Part shown: one piece after another, positions 12,059 to 24,427 of the stretch
How positions within the stretch are numbered: position 1 is the first letter of the stretch
Layout: every line of letters starts with the position of its first letter
The notes under the pieces: model-generated
The model's database searches: none
What the model was told of the DNA's origin: nothing
Seen by the model: the letters and a program-made list of their open reading frames with translations, nothing else
Program-made: the position numbers and the translations under genes
From: Bufo bufo
Taxonomy: Eukaryota; Chordata; Amphibia; Anura; Bufonidae
NCBI RefSeq assembly: GCF_905171765.1
Contig: NC_053393.1
Location: 69,409,371-69,473,370 of the forward strand
Length of the DNA stretch: 64,000 nucleotides
Direction of reading: 5' to 3'

Positions 12059-12700
12059 GTGAGGGATATTTTATAAATCTGCTCTATAGAAAATGTCATT
12101 ATAATGGCTCATGCACACGACCATTCTCATTTTGCGTTCCGCAAAACACGGATCCGCGAAAAAAACGGATGACATTCGTTTTTTTGGCTGATCCATTGTA
12201 ACAATGCCTATCGTTGTCTGCCAAACGGACGAGAATAGGACATGTTCTATTTTTTATTTTTATTTTTTTTGCGCAACGGACATGCGGACATATGCACATG
12301 GAGTCATTCCCATTAATTTTTTCAAGCCCCATTTAAATGAACGGTTCCGAATACGGACCTGTAAAAAAAAAAAAAAAAAAACGGAACGGAAACGGAAGAA
12401 AAATACGTTTGTGTGCTTCCATAAGATACATTATAAATATCTGATTGGTGGGGGGTCCAGCCTTTTGTAAATGTCCCCATGTGTTCCCTGACTTTCCTGG
12501 CTGTTTCTGTGTGGCTTCCTCCTGGGGAACGGGGGTCAGTGGCTTTACCAAAGGACCGGACATAAATGTCCACAGTGGGAAAATTCCTTGAATACTAATT
12601 ATCTTGGATTATGACATTTTAGGAGCCACACAAATAGTTTTTGGGTCTTGTCACTGATTTCCAGTGATTTCTCCTGTCCATCATGTTACTAGTTGTCCTC
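12059..12700 (+). other. GRHL2 intron with half-MITE
   Basis: About 12104-12415 carries a one-ended member of the CATGCACACGACC family, with CGGAT/ACGGA words, an A-run (12364-12380) and an inverse arm near 12275-12300. A clean right terminus is not visible. Nothing else is recognised. Confidence 0.45.
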
Positions 12701-12703
12701 TTA

Positions 12704-13056
12704 GGCCCTCATGCACATGACCGTATCCATTTTGCAGTCTGCGAAATCGCGCAGCCGCAAAATCCGGCTGTCTGCATTTTATTTGTGCACCCATTGTTCT
12801 CGACGGGTCCGTTGTCTGCATTTTGCAGACATAGGGATGCGGAAAGCACAGGGATGCTCCATGTGCTTTCCTCATCCTTATTTCTGTTCCGCAAAAAGAA
12901 GGAACGTGTCCTATATTTGTCCTTAAAATGCGAACCACTGACCCACTAAAGTCAACGGGTCTGAAAAAAATTCAGATATAACACGGACTGCTCCGGATTT
13001 TGCGGATGTGCGATTTACGGACCGCAGAAATGCATATGATCGTGTGCCATGGGGCC
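12704..13056. mobile_element. TTA-type MITE, GGCCTCATGCACAC family
   Basis: TTA at 12701-12703 and 13057-13059 flanks ends GGCCCTCATGCACATGACCG and, inverted from the right, GGCCCCATGGCACACGATC. The interior has mirrored TTTGCAGTCTGCG and CCGCAAAA words. Five other members lie in this window. Confidence 0.72.
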
Positions 13057-13059
13057 TTA

Positions 13060-13981
13060 GTCTTCAATAACCAGTAATAACACAATAGAGAGCATTATAA
13101 AGAGAAATCACTAGAAGGGTTGTCGGGACAGGACTACCCCAATCCATCTGAATAGTCTACAAATGACGGTGGTGGTTCAACTGCTGAGACCCTCATGAAG
13201 CGTCCAGCACTCTCTTCCCGGTCATTTAAGTCATTTCTGGTTGATTATAAAATGGTTCAGCCCCATGACCACAGCTATAGAACTTCGAGTTATACAGAGA
13301 CGTCACACGGCACCCGTTAGTGGTCTGTGGGGCTGGACTGTGCCACCATATGCATCTGATATCATGCCGAGGTGTAGGGAGCTCCTTCATATGGAGACTT
13401 CTGCTTGCTCCATCAGATGTTATGTAAAGGTATTTGTCCCAGATTTACTAAGACTTCATTGTGCTAGTCAAAAATCCATTAACGGACAATGCGTGCGTTT
13501 TATTTAGGTTCGCGCAACTCTAAATTTGGCATCTCTTTGGTCTGTCTGTGCTCCACAAACTGACATCTACACCACTTATGTGCCAGTTATATGATTTTTG
13601 ACAGTTTTCTGGCATAAATGATAATTGAAAATCTCTAAAAGTTGCAAACTTTAGATGAAAAAAAATTGTGTGTGCCGAAATGCGCAACTTTTTGGTTTTT
13701 ATGCCAAAAACTACCGCGCAGGGCACAATAAATTCCCTCCATTTCTTTTAGGAGAGAATGCAGTATGGAGTGGCAGGGACACTATAGCTTTCCATTATGG
13801 CCGACTGCGCCTCTCAGGGACTATGAAAGTAAATGTTTTTGCATTTTCTATTGAACATACATAGGATTGTAGAACCTATAGAGAGTGTAGATCTTCAATA
13901 AGAGCTTGGTATGTGTTAGCCATGCACTGCCCCCTAGAGTTCATCTCGGGTATTACATCTGTCTGCTATGGTTCCCTGCAG
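13060..13981 (+). other. GRHL2 intron
   Basis: No complete element is defined. About 13430-13740 is a relic with imperfect self-complementarity (TTTACTAAGACT...CAATAAATTCCCTCC outer words; GCGCAACT inner words), comparable to relics near 5480-5830 and 36235-36380. Confidence 0.4.
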
Positions 13982-14073
13982 AAGCAGTGTGCTGGTAAAG
14001 CGAATGCTCCGTCCTGTGGATGAAGACTTTGGCCCTCCTGCACCTAAGCAAGTGAAAGAAGAAAGCAAAAAAG
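13982..14073 (+). CDS. GRHL2: GRHL2 exon 5 of 8 in window
   Basis: The acceptor CCTGCAG is followed by 92 nt that complete the split glycine and encode SSVLVKRMLRPVDEDFGPP and KQVKEESKK, ending in phase 1 at G|GTAATT. This is the variable, charged linker between the DNA-binding and dimerisation domains. The core VLVKRM.RP motif is conserved, and the following residues differ between paralogues. Confidence 0.93.
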
Positions 14074-14439
14074 GTAATTACGTTTTTTACTCTAATTTAG
14101 TATATTACAAAATCAAGCTTAAAACATGTAGAATGTCTAATGAGAACATATAAAGTTTCTATCTTTTTGGTTACTGCCTTCTACTGCCCCTGGGGTCAAT
14201 AAGCTCTCACAATGCCATGTGATCTGTAGGGATTAACTATTATATGTTTGTGTCAGGGGTACACAAATTGTGCGTTGCACCCACAAAAATATCACTATAG
14301 GTCACCCTTAGAATTAACAGCCAGATTAATTATTATATTTCTGTGTCAGGGGTGCAAAGCTGGTGTATAGCACCCACAAAAAAATCATTATAGGTCACCC
14401 ACAAAACAAACAGCCACATTCCTAACACTCTCCCTCACT

Positions 14440-14745
14440 ACAGCTGCCTCCTTCCTGTCCCTGCACTACTCAGAGTTGATGGGCGGTGCTACACGTGATC
14501 CAGCAGGTATAGAGTCTGGGTCACATGATGCACCGGCCCATCACAGCCATGCCATTACTAGGCATGGCTGTGATGGCTTCTAAGTGCCCGCAGCTTAAAA
14601 GTTTGTGGATTGGCTGCCCTGCAGCCTTTCAAAAGCTTTATTAAATGCTCGAACACCAAACTCGAACCCAAACTTATCCAGCAAAGTTCGGGTTCGCAAA
14701 GTTTCGGTATGGACCTGAACTTTACAGTTCGCTCAACACTAGAAA
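14440..14745. mobile_element. hAT MITE relic
   Basis: The end CAGTTCGCTCAACACTAG near 14730-14745 and the CGAACCC/GGGTTCG words are typical of the CGAA-rich subterminal regions of the window's hAT family. A matching left end is not visible, and another element (14746-14887) abuts it. Confidence 0.4.
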
Positions 14746-14887
14746 TGAGCAGTGTATAATGTGATGGGAAAATGAATGAAGCCAGCAAAGGAGGCAATAT
14801 GGACAATCACAATACATTAGTAAGTGCTTTGTATTAACTTTCTCTACAAAATAAATGCTATTTGGTGAAGTGACACATCCCTTTAAG
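14746..14887. mobile_element. half-copy of the 2552-2964 TTAA MITE
   Basis: The AGCAGTGTATAATGTGATGG start and the AATACATTAGTAAGTGC and GTGAAGTGACACATCCC words match the right arm of 2552-2964 in the same order. It ends next to CCCTTTAA. The left arm is missing. Confidence 0.6.
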
Positions 14888-15070
14888 GGTATTTGCCCAT
14901 TTCTCAGCAAGCTTCAAGTTACCCTTGTATAAGGACCTATTAACATTTTGGCAGACCGCTAATGATACCTCCTTCTTCCCTGGTTTAATTTTTTTATTAA
15001 TAGTCTTAATTGTGAGATAAAGGAAATAATCTGAAGATTTCAGCCTTACTTTTTGCTTTGCTATTTTCAG

Positions 15071-15156
15071 TTCTACTTTATGTGAGAAAGGAAAGCGATG
15101 AGGTTTTTGATGCGTTGATGCTAAAGTTTCCTACGGTGAAGGGACTACTGGAAGCT
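15071..15156 (+). CDS. GRHL2: GRHL2 exon 6 of 8 in window (start of dimerisation domain)
   Basis: The acceptor ATTTTCAG precedes 86 nt encoding [20 protein letters not shown] then PTVKGLLEA, ending in phase 0 at [25 protein letters not shown] begins the C-terminal, ubiquitin-like dimerisation domain conserved in all GRHL proteins and in CP2 relatives. The domain mediates homo- and heterodimers of the family. Confidence 0.94.
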
Positions 15157-16125
15157 GTGAGTATATTGTAGCTGCACGTTACCTTCTGTGTTATGGGTGG
15201 GCATCTGGTGGCACCCGGGCTGTTGTACCTAGGTTTTAGTTAAAAGACAAATCTCCATTCACAACTTGTCTATTTCACTGCATTTTGGACATGAGTCAGG
15301 AAATGAATAAATGACTGTGGCCTTGAAAAATGCAGCTGCATGCATTACAGGGGAATGGGCTGCCACTGGACCCCCAATGTGAAAACAAACAGGACATACA
15401 GCGCAGTGTTCATTTCCCATGTATCAAAAGTTTTGTCAACTGTACTTTCCAATACAGTAAAAAAATGAGGCAAAAAAAAGCGGACGGATGCACACCATAC
15501 ACTTTTTGGGCATCCATTGTGTCTGTGATACCCTATGGACAAATTTGGGAGATGAAGCTGCCACAAAGAGGTGTAGATGGTCGTCTATAATTCTTGCTCA
15601 GATTGGTTGACTGCTTTGCCAAGCATATTTGACATTTCCATCTCTACGGTAAAAGTGAGAGGTCTACCTGCTGTTGTCTTCCGGGAATACTTCTGACCGA
15701 CACCCAGGGAACCCCAGAGCTGGCTTCAGTAGTGACTTGTGTACAGTATAGATCATATATTCCCTTATAGACAAGGCAGAGCCCTTTCCATGCAGATTAT
15801 CATACAATGCAGAAGCGATGGAAAGTATACAGAACCGAACCCACACTCCTTCTGAGCATCAAGGACATTGAAGCTGCTGCTCCACGGTTTTTAGCTTGTG
15901 ATTTATTTTTTTGGCAGTTTTTTTTGTGGTGTTTTTAGCAGCATTTTTAGGCTTTAAAAAAAAACAGATAACGTGTTTTCGTGAGTTTTAAAAATTTTTT
16001 TTTTTCAAGCCATGCATTTTTTGGTTGTTACAGGAAACTATGTACCCCCTAATGTTGCTTCCTCTGTAGATAGATATGAAATGGTAAAGCAAAAATAAGC
16101 TATGTAAATAGAAGGGCCAAAAAAA
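15157..16125 (+). other. GRHL2 intron
   Basis: No named element is supported over this stretch. ORFs at 15330-15590 (+) and 15345-15566 (-) overlap on opposite strands and have no family motif. A poly-T-rich tract precedes the element at 16130. Confidence 0.4.
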
Positions 16126-16129
16126 TTAA

Positions 16130-17288
16130 CCCTTTCGCGCCCGATGACGGTCCGGTCTTTAAACATGGAGACCGCTCGCTCGCGCGCCGGGTTTCTGCTA
16201 TTTTAAATAGCAGAGACCCCCAGCACATGTATGTGATCAGCCATAAGGCTGATCGCATACATTTTCCCATTCAGATGCCATGGTCAAATGTGACCACGGC
16301 ATTTTCGCAGTCCGGAAGCAGAACTTGCACACTTCCACTCCGGTAACGACTCAGATTGGGGAACCTGTTATATCTGTGAAATATCCCGAAGCCTCAAGCA
16401 GGCTTCGGAGCTTATTTCAGGACTATACCAATACAGGCCACTAGGTGGCAGCATTGTACTGGTATAGTGCAAATGAAGTCTTCAATGATGGCTATATAGC
16501 CATCAATGAACCCAATGGGCAATCTAATGATTGCTAGTTATTGTCACCCAAGGTGACTTAAAAGTGAAAAAAAGATTTAGCAAATATAAAAAAAACAAAA
16601 AAATAAATAAAAGTTCAAATCATCCGTGTGTGAAAATGCCTATACTATAAAAATATAACAATATTAAGGGCTTACGTCAAATGACGTAACGGGGAAAAAA
16701 AATGTAAACAGCCAATTTGCCATTTTTTGTCTCTTCAACTACCCAATTTTTTATTTATTTATAAAAAGTGATCAAAAAGTCGCACACACTTCAAATTGGT
16801 ATCACTGAAAAGAACAGATTGTCCTGTAAAAAATGAGCCCTCACGCAGCCCCATACCCATAACTACAAAAAAGTTATAGGGGTCAGAATATGGTTATAAA
16901 ATTTTTTGTTTTTTCCTCAAAGGTTTTAATATTTTTTCAGCATTAAAACGCAAGAAAAATGATACAACTGTGGTATCGTTGGAACCGCTCTGACCTGGAG
17001 AATGAAGATAACAGGTCAATTTTACCACATAGTGTACAATGAAATAAAAATAAATAAAAACCTTTTATCAGAATTGTGTTTTTTCCCAATTCTACCCCAT
17101 TTGGATTTTTTTTTCCCACTACATGGTATGCAACCGTAAATGGTGCCATTAGAAAGTACAACTTGTCTCTCAAAAAATAAGCCCTCATGAGGCTATGTTA
17201 ATGGAAAAATAAAAAAGTTAGGACTATGGGAAGGTGGGGAGTGAAAAACGAAAACGCAAAATGAAAAAATGGCCCGGGCCTGAAAGGG
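16130..17288. mobile_element. 1.16-kb TTAA-flanked repeat (CCCTTTC termini)
   Basis: TTAA lies at 16126-16129 and 17289-17292. The left end CCCTTTCGCGCCCG and the inverted right end CCCTTTCAGGCCCGGG are similar. The interior is AT-rich, with AAAAGTGATCAAAAAGTCGCACAC and similar blocks also found in the repeat at 22858-24030. No transposase is present. A Kolobok- or piggyBac-mobilised non-autonomous element is the simplest reading. Confidence 0.55.
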
Positions 17289-17799
17289 TTAAAGGTAATG
17301 TTTATAAGGCAAAAACTTCAGAAAATCTGGCAAAAAAAGGCCACATTCCAATTTTTTTTAAAAATGCTACTGACCCCCAAAAACAACATAGTAAATAAAA
17401 GCGCCACAAAAAAAAGGTGTACTATGCTTAATAATCCCTGAAGTCTTCAGTTAACATCGGGAGGTGGTGTTTTTGTATAAAAATTACAAAAAAAAAAAAC
17501 TTGCAAAAGTCTTAAATGTCAAGAAAAGACTATGGGAGGATTGTATCATTTGTGTTTTTTCTATACTTCTTTTTAGGCTTGTGCTTACTGGTTTAGATAG
17601 AATGTGCTCAAAATTTATCAAAAGTCCCAGCATTACTTCATCATGAAGCGCATTTCTTTGTAAGTAGTGGATGACAGGCAGCGGTGATTGCGCCACCCCC
17701 GTCATTATACCCCTCAGATGCCGCGTTCATTGCTGATTGCGCCATCTGACAGCAATATTACACTGTAAAATAAAAAATTAAAATTAAAATCATACTTGC

Positions 17800-18120
17800 C
17801 CTATTTGATCGCAAAGAGCCAGCTGCCGCTATCTTGATTTGAAAATCCAAGGTGAAATCTCACGCGGCTCATGCTGTCACCACGTCGGCCAGCGTGGTGA
17901 CCTCATAAGTCATCGCGCATGGGATTTTGAGCGGTATCTTCAATCAAATTGGTAGCGGCCGGCTCTTTGCGCTCAAAAGGATGAATTAAGTATGATTTAT
18001 TTATTTATTTATTTATTTTACCGCCATTGAGCGAAAATAATTGATTAGTTACCGCAAAGCACGAGGAAATTCGGCTTCGCAGCGAATCGATTTTTTTCCG
18101 GAACACTTCGCTCAACACTA
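17800..18120. mobile_element. hAT MITE relic
   Basis: The block AAGCACGAGGAAATTCGGCTT and the terminus TTCGCTCAACACTAATC match those of the relic at 24050-24425. An inner inverted pair (GAGCCAGCTGCCGC ... GCGGCCGGCTC) spans about 17815-17965. A short TTTA run separates the inner pair from the terminus. No left terminus or 8-bp duplication could be fixed. Confidence 0.5.
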
Positions 18121-18657
18121 ATCTTGATGGCTGAATTGTAGTGTTATCGGTTGCAGATTTTCGGGGCTGAAAAGCCACAAGAAATCTGCCACATCTGAAC
18201 ATAGCCTTCTGGGTTGTCAAGGATTTATTTTTCAAATCATCCTCCCCTGCGGAGAAATCTATGCTTACCTGTTCCCCACTGCTTCGTTCCGGATTCGGGC
18301 TATCTTCACTGGACTTCCAGTCCCAGTCTGTCAACTTCTACACAGATGGAGTCACGCGCCGCACGTGCGCCACTGCAGCTAGAGACTAGCATCAGTGGTT
18401 ACTTGTGCCCAAGGGGCAGATGACCCGACATGATGAACTGTTTATGGACACATTACTGCTGAGGCCAGTCATAGACTGCAGTGGCGCAGACGGGGACCGG
18501 AAGTCCTGTGAAGACAGCTGGAAGCCATGTATCTGGAACAGAGCGGCGGGGAGCAGGTAATTATAGATTTCTTCACTGGTACCACTGGTTGAGGGGGATT
18601 TAATACTGAACCTGGAAACCCCTTTTAAAAAGTTGAGTTTGAATGATGAGTCCCTTA

Positions 18658-18982
18658 GGCCTCATGCACACAACCGTTGTTTTGGTCCGCATCCGAGCCG
18701 CCGTTTTGGCGGCTCGGATGCGGACCCATTCATTTCAATGGGGCCGCAAAAGATACGGACAGCACTCCGTGTGCTGTCCACATCCGTGGCTCCGTTCTGC
18801 GGCCCCGCTAAAAAAATATAACATGTCCTATTCTTGTCCACGCTTTGCGGACAAGAATAGGCATTTATATTGACGGCGCCCGTTCCGCTAATGGCAGAAG
18901 GCAACACGGGCGCCTTCCCTTTTTTTTTGCAGATCCGCAGTTTGCAGACCGCAAAAAACGTCACGGTCGTGTGCATGAGGCC
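18658..18982. mobile_element. TTA-type MITE, GGCCTCATGCACAC family
   Basis: TTA at 18655-18657 and 18983-18985 flanks GGCCTCATGCACACAACCG and its inverted right-hand match GGCCTCATGCACACGACCG. The interior holds a short perfect hairpin (GAGCCGCCGTTTTGGCGGCTC region, about 18695-18720). Confidence 0.8.
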
Positions 18983-19155
18983 TTAGTGTGTAAAGCAGCA
19001 TCTGTTATATTATGTACTGCAGGTAGAGGGCAGTATAGTGCCACAAATAAACACCGATGGGGAGAATAAAAATAAACTCTCACCTGTTCCACATCTGGAT
19101 GAACATGATTGCATCCACTAATGTCTCATTCACAGTCAGCCGTGTCCACAGATAG

Positions 19156-19284
<129 letters not shown>

Positions 19285-19413
19285 TAAGAAGATTGACCGT
19301 TTATAATAAACATAATACAAGTAACCAATTTAAGATTAAATGAAGGGTTGTCCAAAGCTGAATAATGAAATGTCGTGAGACTTTTCTTTTCTAGGTATTG
19401 GGCAGTTGTCTTA

Positions 19414-21605
19414 GGCCTCCTGCACACGAACGTATTTTTTTGCGGTCCGCAAAAACGGGTCCCGTTTTTCCGTGATCCGTGACCGTTTTTTTGTCCGTGG
19501 GTCTTCCTTGATTTTTGGAGGATCCACGGACATGAAAAAAAAGTCGTTTTGGTGTCCGCCTGGCCGTGCGGAGCCAAACGGATCCGTCCTGAATTACAAT
19601 GCAAGTCAATGGGGACGGATCCGTTTGACGTTGACACAATATGGTGCAATTTCAAACGGATCCGTCCCCATTGACTTTCAATGTAAAGTCTGGAGTCCCT
19701 TTTATACCATCGGATCTGAGTTTTCTCCAATCCGATGGTATATTTTAACTTGAAGCGTCCCCATCACCATGGGAACGCCTCTATGTTAGAATAAACTGTC
19801 GGATATGAGTTAGATCGTGAAACCTCATTTCCGACAGTATATTCTAACACAGAGGCGTTCCCATGGTGATGGGGACGCTTCTAGTTAGAATATACTACAA
19901 ACTGTGTACATGACTGCCCCCTGCTGCCTAGCAGTATCCGATCTCTTACAGGGGGCCGTGATCAGCACAATTAACCCCTCAGGTGCCGCACCTGAAGGGG
20001 TTAATTGTACTATCATATCCCCCTGTAAGAGATCAGGGCTGCCAGGCAGCAGGGGGCAGACCCCCCCCTCCCCAGTTTGAATATCATTGGTGGCCAGTGC
20101 GGCCCCCCCCCTTCCTCCCTCTATTGTAATAATTCGTTGGTGGCACAGTGTGCCCCCCCCCCGCCCCCCCCCCTTCCTCCCTCTATTGTAATAATTCGTT
20201 GGTGGCACAGTGTGCGCCCCCCCCCCCTTCCTCCCTCTATTAAAATAAATCGTTGGTGGCACAGTGTGCGCCCCCCCCCCTTCCTCTATTGTAATAAATC
20301 GTTAGTGGCACAGTGTGCGACCCCCCCCTTCCTCTATTGTAATAAATCGTTAGCGGCACAGTGTGCGACCCCCATCGGCCCCCCTCCCTCTATAGCATTA
20401 ACAACATTGGTGGCCAGTGTGCGGCCTCCCATCTCCCCCCCCCCCCCCGATCATTGGTGGCAGCGGGTTACTAGCAATAGTACAATAGTAAAAGATTCAT
20501 ACTTACCTGGGAGCTGCAATGTTCGTGTCCGGCCGGGAGCTCCTCCTACTGGTAAGTGACTGTTCATTGAGCAATGCCCCGCACAGACCTGTCACTTACA
20601 GTAGGTGGAGCTCCCGGCCGGACACGAACATCGCAGCAGCAGGTAAGTATGAATCTTCTACTATTGTACTATTGCTAAGTAACCATGGCAACCAGGACTA
20701 TAGTAGCGTCCTGGTTGCCATGGTTACCGATCGGAGCCCCAGCGATTAAACTGGGACTCCGATCGGAACTCCGCTGCCACCAATGATGGGGGGGGGGGGA
20801 AGATGGGAGGCCGCACACTGGCCACCAATGTTGTTAATGCTATAGAGGGAGGGGGGGCCAATGGGGGGCGCACACTGTGCCACCAACTAATTATTACAAT
20901 AGAGGGAGGGAGGGGGGGGGGCGCACACTGTGCCACCAACGAATTATTACAATAGAGGGGGGGGCCACACTGGCCACCAATGATATTCAAACTGGGGAGG
21001 GGGGGAAGGTCTGCCCCCTGCTGCCTGGCAGCCCTGATCTCTTACAGGGGGCCGTGATCAGCACAATTAACCCCTTCAGGTGCCGCACCTGAAGGGGTTA
21101 ATTGTGCTGATCACGGCCCCCTGTAAGAGATCGGGTGCTGCCAGGCAGCAGGGGGCAGTCTTGTACACAGTTTGTAGTGTATTCTAACTAGAAGCGTCCC
21201 CATCACCATGGGAACGCTTCTGTGTTAGAATATACTGTCGGTTCTGAGTTTTCACGAAGTGAAAACTCAGCTTTGAAAAAGCTTTTATGCAGACGGATCT
21301 TCGGATCCGTCTGTATAAAAACTAACCTACGGCCACGGATCACGGACACGGATGCCAATCTTGTGTGCATCCGTGTTCTTTCACGGACCCATTGACTTGA
21401 ATGGGTCCGTGAACCGTTGGCCGTGAAAAAAATAGGACAGGTCATATTTTTTTCACGGCCAGGAAACACTGATCACGGATGCGGCTGCAAAACGGTGCAT
21501 TTTCCGATTTTTCCACGGACCCATTGAAAGTCAATAGGTCCGCGAAAAAAAAAGGAAAACGGCACAACGGCCACGGGTGCACACAACGGTCGTGTGCAGG
21601 AGGCC
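19414..21605. mobile_element. 2.2-kb foldback (palindromic) TTA element
   Basis: TTA flanks both ends (19411-19413, 21606-21608). The left end GGCCTCCTGCACACGAACG pairs with the inverse of the right end GGCCTCCTGCACACGACCG. The arms are about 1.1 kb each. For example, GAAGCGTCCCCATCACCATGG occurs at both ends in opposing orientation, as do the CTGCCAGGCAGCAGGGGGC block and the run of C/G-tract units (20100-20450 and 20790-21005). The centre is near 20590. No transposase ORF exists; the ORF 20077-20559 is C-tract translation. It sits in the last GRHL2 intron. Confidence 0.82.
20042..20450. repeat. C-tract tandem repeats, left arm
   Basis: Four to six units of about 55-80 bp each contain a poly-C tract, TTCCTCCCTCTATTGTAATAA and TTCGTTGGTGGCACAGTGTG-like words. 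The mirror image occurs with fewer units at 20785-21005, so the two arms have diverged in copy number. Confidence 0.8.
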
Positions 21606-21822
21606 TTATCCTCCCCTGCTTGCTTTAGATGTGACGCAGTAATTAAGAGAAAGGCGCTGTCCCACAAAAATATTCTACAGTTTTCTAACCAGCGCCTGGA
21701 TCTGAATACTTTTGTAATTGCACGTCATTAGAAATGTATTATAGCTATTAAGTTATTAAGTGAAATCTCTGTACAGCGCCTCCTGCTGTTTACCCTTTTT
21801 CTAATTTCTGTGTCCTGCTGAG

Positions 21823-22559
21823 TAGTGTTGATCGTGAATATTCTAATCGCAAATTTTTATCGCGAATATCGGCACTTCGAGAATTCGCGAAGATGTAGAA
21901 TATAGTGCTATAGATTCGTAATCGCGAATATTCTAGATTATTTTTTTTTCATCAGTAACCTCCCTTCTTGCTTGTGGGCCAATGAGAAGGCTGCAATGTC
22001 TTTGTCTGAGCTTAGCAACATCCCTAGCAACCAATAGGAAAGTTACCTACCCCTTACTATATAAGAACCTCCCCAGCAGCCATTTTCTGTAGTTTTTTGC
22101 AGTTCTGAGATAGCGAGCAGTGACATTGCTTTCCTCTGGATCCTATTCCTTATCCAATTACATTAGATAGATAGTTAGCTCTTATATATAATACAGATAG
22201 TCAGTGTAGGTTATATCCTGATATAGTGGAGCTGATAGGTTCCAGTGCAGGGTGTTAGGTAGTGTGATAGGAATTACTGTTTCTCCGCTGTCCATACATA
22301 CATACATGCTACAGACATAGTGCTGTGATGTCACATCAATACTTAGTGCACCAATCAGTAATATCTACTCAGACCTGATAAAATGTGAAGTTGCATGGAT
22401 TGCGCAAAACATATGCGATTCATTAGTGCCGATTTGCGCAATGGCGAAAATAATGACTGGAGATCATGAATTCTAGAATTTGCGAATTTATTGCGAATAT
22501 TATGCGAAAAATGTGTGAAATATCGCGAAAACGAATATTGCCTATGCCGCTCATCACTA
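21823..22559. mobile_element. 737-bp hAT MITE with perfect 8-bp duplication
   Basis: CTGCTGAG occurs at 21815-21822 and 22560-22567. The left end TAGTGTTGATCGTGAATATTC and the inverted right end TAGTGATGAGCGGCATAGG share the TAGTGNTGANCG terminus, and both subterminal regions are rich in TCGCGAATATT words. No transposase is encoded. The perfect duplication suggests a relatively recent insertion. Confidence 0.85.
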
Positions 22560-22857
22560 CTGCTGAGATGGAAGCAAGTGGTCAGTTCCATCGACTGACA
22601 CTAGATGAAGCAGACAGGACACACTCTCTAAGAAAGGACACCCTTTGTTAGATAGAGATTGCCATGCAATATACGATTTTCATTTTTTACATTAATCATG
22701 GGATAACTCATCTCAGTGCCTGCCCCGCCGCCGCCGCACACACACTGCCGCTGGCCTGAGGGGGGATTTGATACCCCGCTTCCTACGACCCATGCCGGAG
22801 TCGCGGCAAAGGTTCAAAAGAGCCGCATGCGGCTCCGGAGCCGCGGGTTGCCGGCAC

Positions 22858-24030
22858 CTGACCTAACCCGTCAGATGAACACCGTAAAAAATAAAAACTG
22901 TGCTAAATAAACCATTTTTTTTGTCGCCTTACATCACAAAAAGTGTAATAGCAAGCGATCAAAAAGTCATATGCATCCCAAAATAGTGCCAATAAAACAG
23001 TCATCTCATCCCGCAAAAATCATACCCTACCCAAGATAATCGCCCAAAAACTAAAAAAACTATGGATCTCAGACTATGGAAACACTAAAACATGATTATT
23101 ATTATTTTTTAAATGAAATCATTGTGTAAAACTTACATAAATTAAAACACTTTAAAAAAAAGTATACATATTAGGTATTGCCGCGTCCGTCATAAGTTAC
23201 TCTATAAAAATATCACATGACCTAACCCCTCAGATGAACACCGTAAAAAAAGCCATTTTTTGTCATCTTACATCACAAAAAGTGCAATAGCAAGCGATCA
23301 AAGAGTCATATGCACCCAATAGTGCCAATCAAACCGTCATCTCATCCCACAAAAAATTAGACCCTTCCTTAGATAATCGCCCAAAAACTAAAAAAACTAT
23401 GGCTCTCAGACTATGGAGACACTAATGATTTTTTTTGTTTCAAAAATGAAATTATTGTGTAAAACTTACATAAATAAAAAAAATTGTATACATATTAGGT
23501 ATCGCCGCGTCCGTGACAACCTGCTCTATAAAAATACCACATAATCTAACCTGTCAGATGAATGTTGTAAATAACAAAAAAAAAAACGGTGCCAAAACAG
23601 CTATTTCTTGTTACCTTGCCTCACAAAAAGTGTAATATAGAGCAACCAAAAATCATATGTACCGTAAATTAGTACCAACAAAACTTCCACCCTATCCCGT
23701 AGTTTCTTAGATGGGGTCACTTTTTTGGAGTTTCAACTCTAGGGGTGCATCAAGGGGGCTTCAAATGGGACATGGTGTAAAAAAAAACAGTCCAGTAAAA
23801 TCTGCCTTCCAAAAACCGTATGGCATTCCTTTCCTTCTGCGCCCTGCCGTGTGCCCGTACAGCAGTTTACGACCACATATGGGGTGTTTCTGTAAACTAC
23901 AGAATCAGGGCCATAAATATTGAGTTTTGTTTGGCTGTTAACCCTTGCTTTGTAACTGGAAAAAAAATATTAAAATGGAAAATCTGCCAAAAAAGTGAAA
24001 TTTTGAAATTGTATCTCTAACCTAAAGGGT
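22858..24030. repeat. degenerate tandem repeat block (about 325-360 bp units)
   Basis: Three units start with CTAACCCGTCAGATGAACACC-like words at about 22862, 23221 and 23546. Each contains CATCACAAAAAGTGTAATAG, a CATATG near AGTGCCAAT, and GGTATTGCCGCGTCC. A distinct 3' portion (about 23700-24020) ends at CTAAAGGGTTAAC. It resembles parts of 16130-17288, so both are probably members of one TTAA element family. Complete boundaries are not resolved. Confidence 0.6.
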
Positions 24031-24049
24031 TAACAATGTTTTTAAAATA

Positions 24050-24427
24050 AGTTTTGAATACCTTGAGGGGTGTACTTACTTCATCCATTTGAGCGCGAAG
24101 AGGCCGCCGCGGCCATCTTGCTTGAATATCCAGCGCAAAATCTTGCGCAGTGCGTGATGTTGTCATCATGCTGGCTTGCCTGGTGACGTAATATGTCACC
24201 GCACATGAGATGTCGCACGGGATCTTCAAGCAAGATGGCCGCGACGCTCTCTTCGCGCTCAAATGGATGAGAGAAGTATGATTTTTTTAAAAAATTTTTG
24301 CCACCATTTCAGGGAAAATGTATTTATTACCACGAAGCACGAGGAAATTCGGCTTTGCGGCGAATCAAATTTTCCCCTAAATTCGGATCGAAGTCCAATT
24401 CGGATACTTCAGTTTGCTCAGCACTAA
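24050..24427. mobile_element. hAT MITE relic
   Basis: The CACGAAGCACGAGGAAATTCGG block and the AGTTTGCTCAGCACTAATTA terminus match 17800-18120. The inner inverted pair (CATCTTGCTTGAA ... TTCAAGCAAGATGGCC) spans about 24113-24242. The left terminus is not found. Confidence 0.5.

Noticed and set aside
20077..20559. 160-codon proline-rich ORF
   Set aside because: It comes from poly-C tracts in the foldback element, and the mirror arm gives an equivalent ORF on the other strand.
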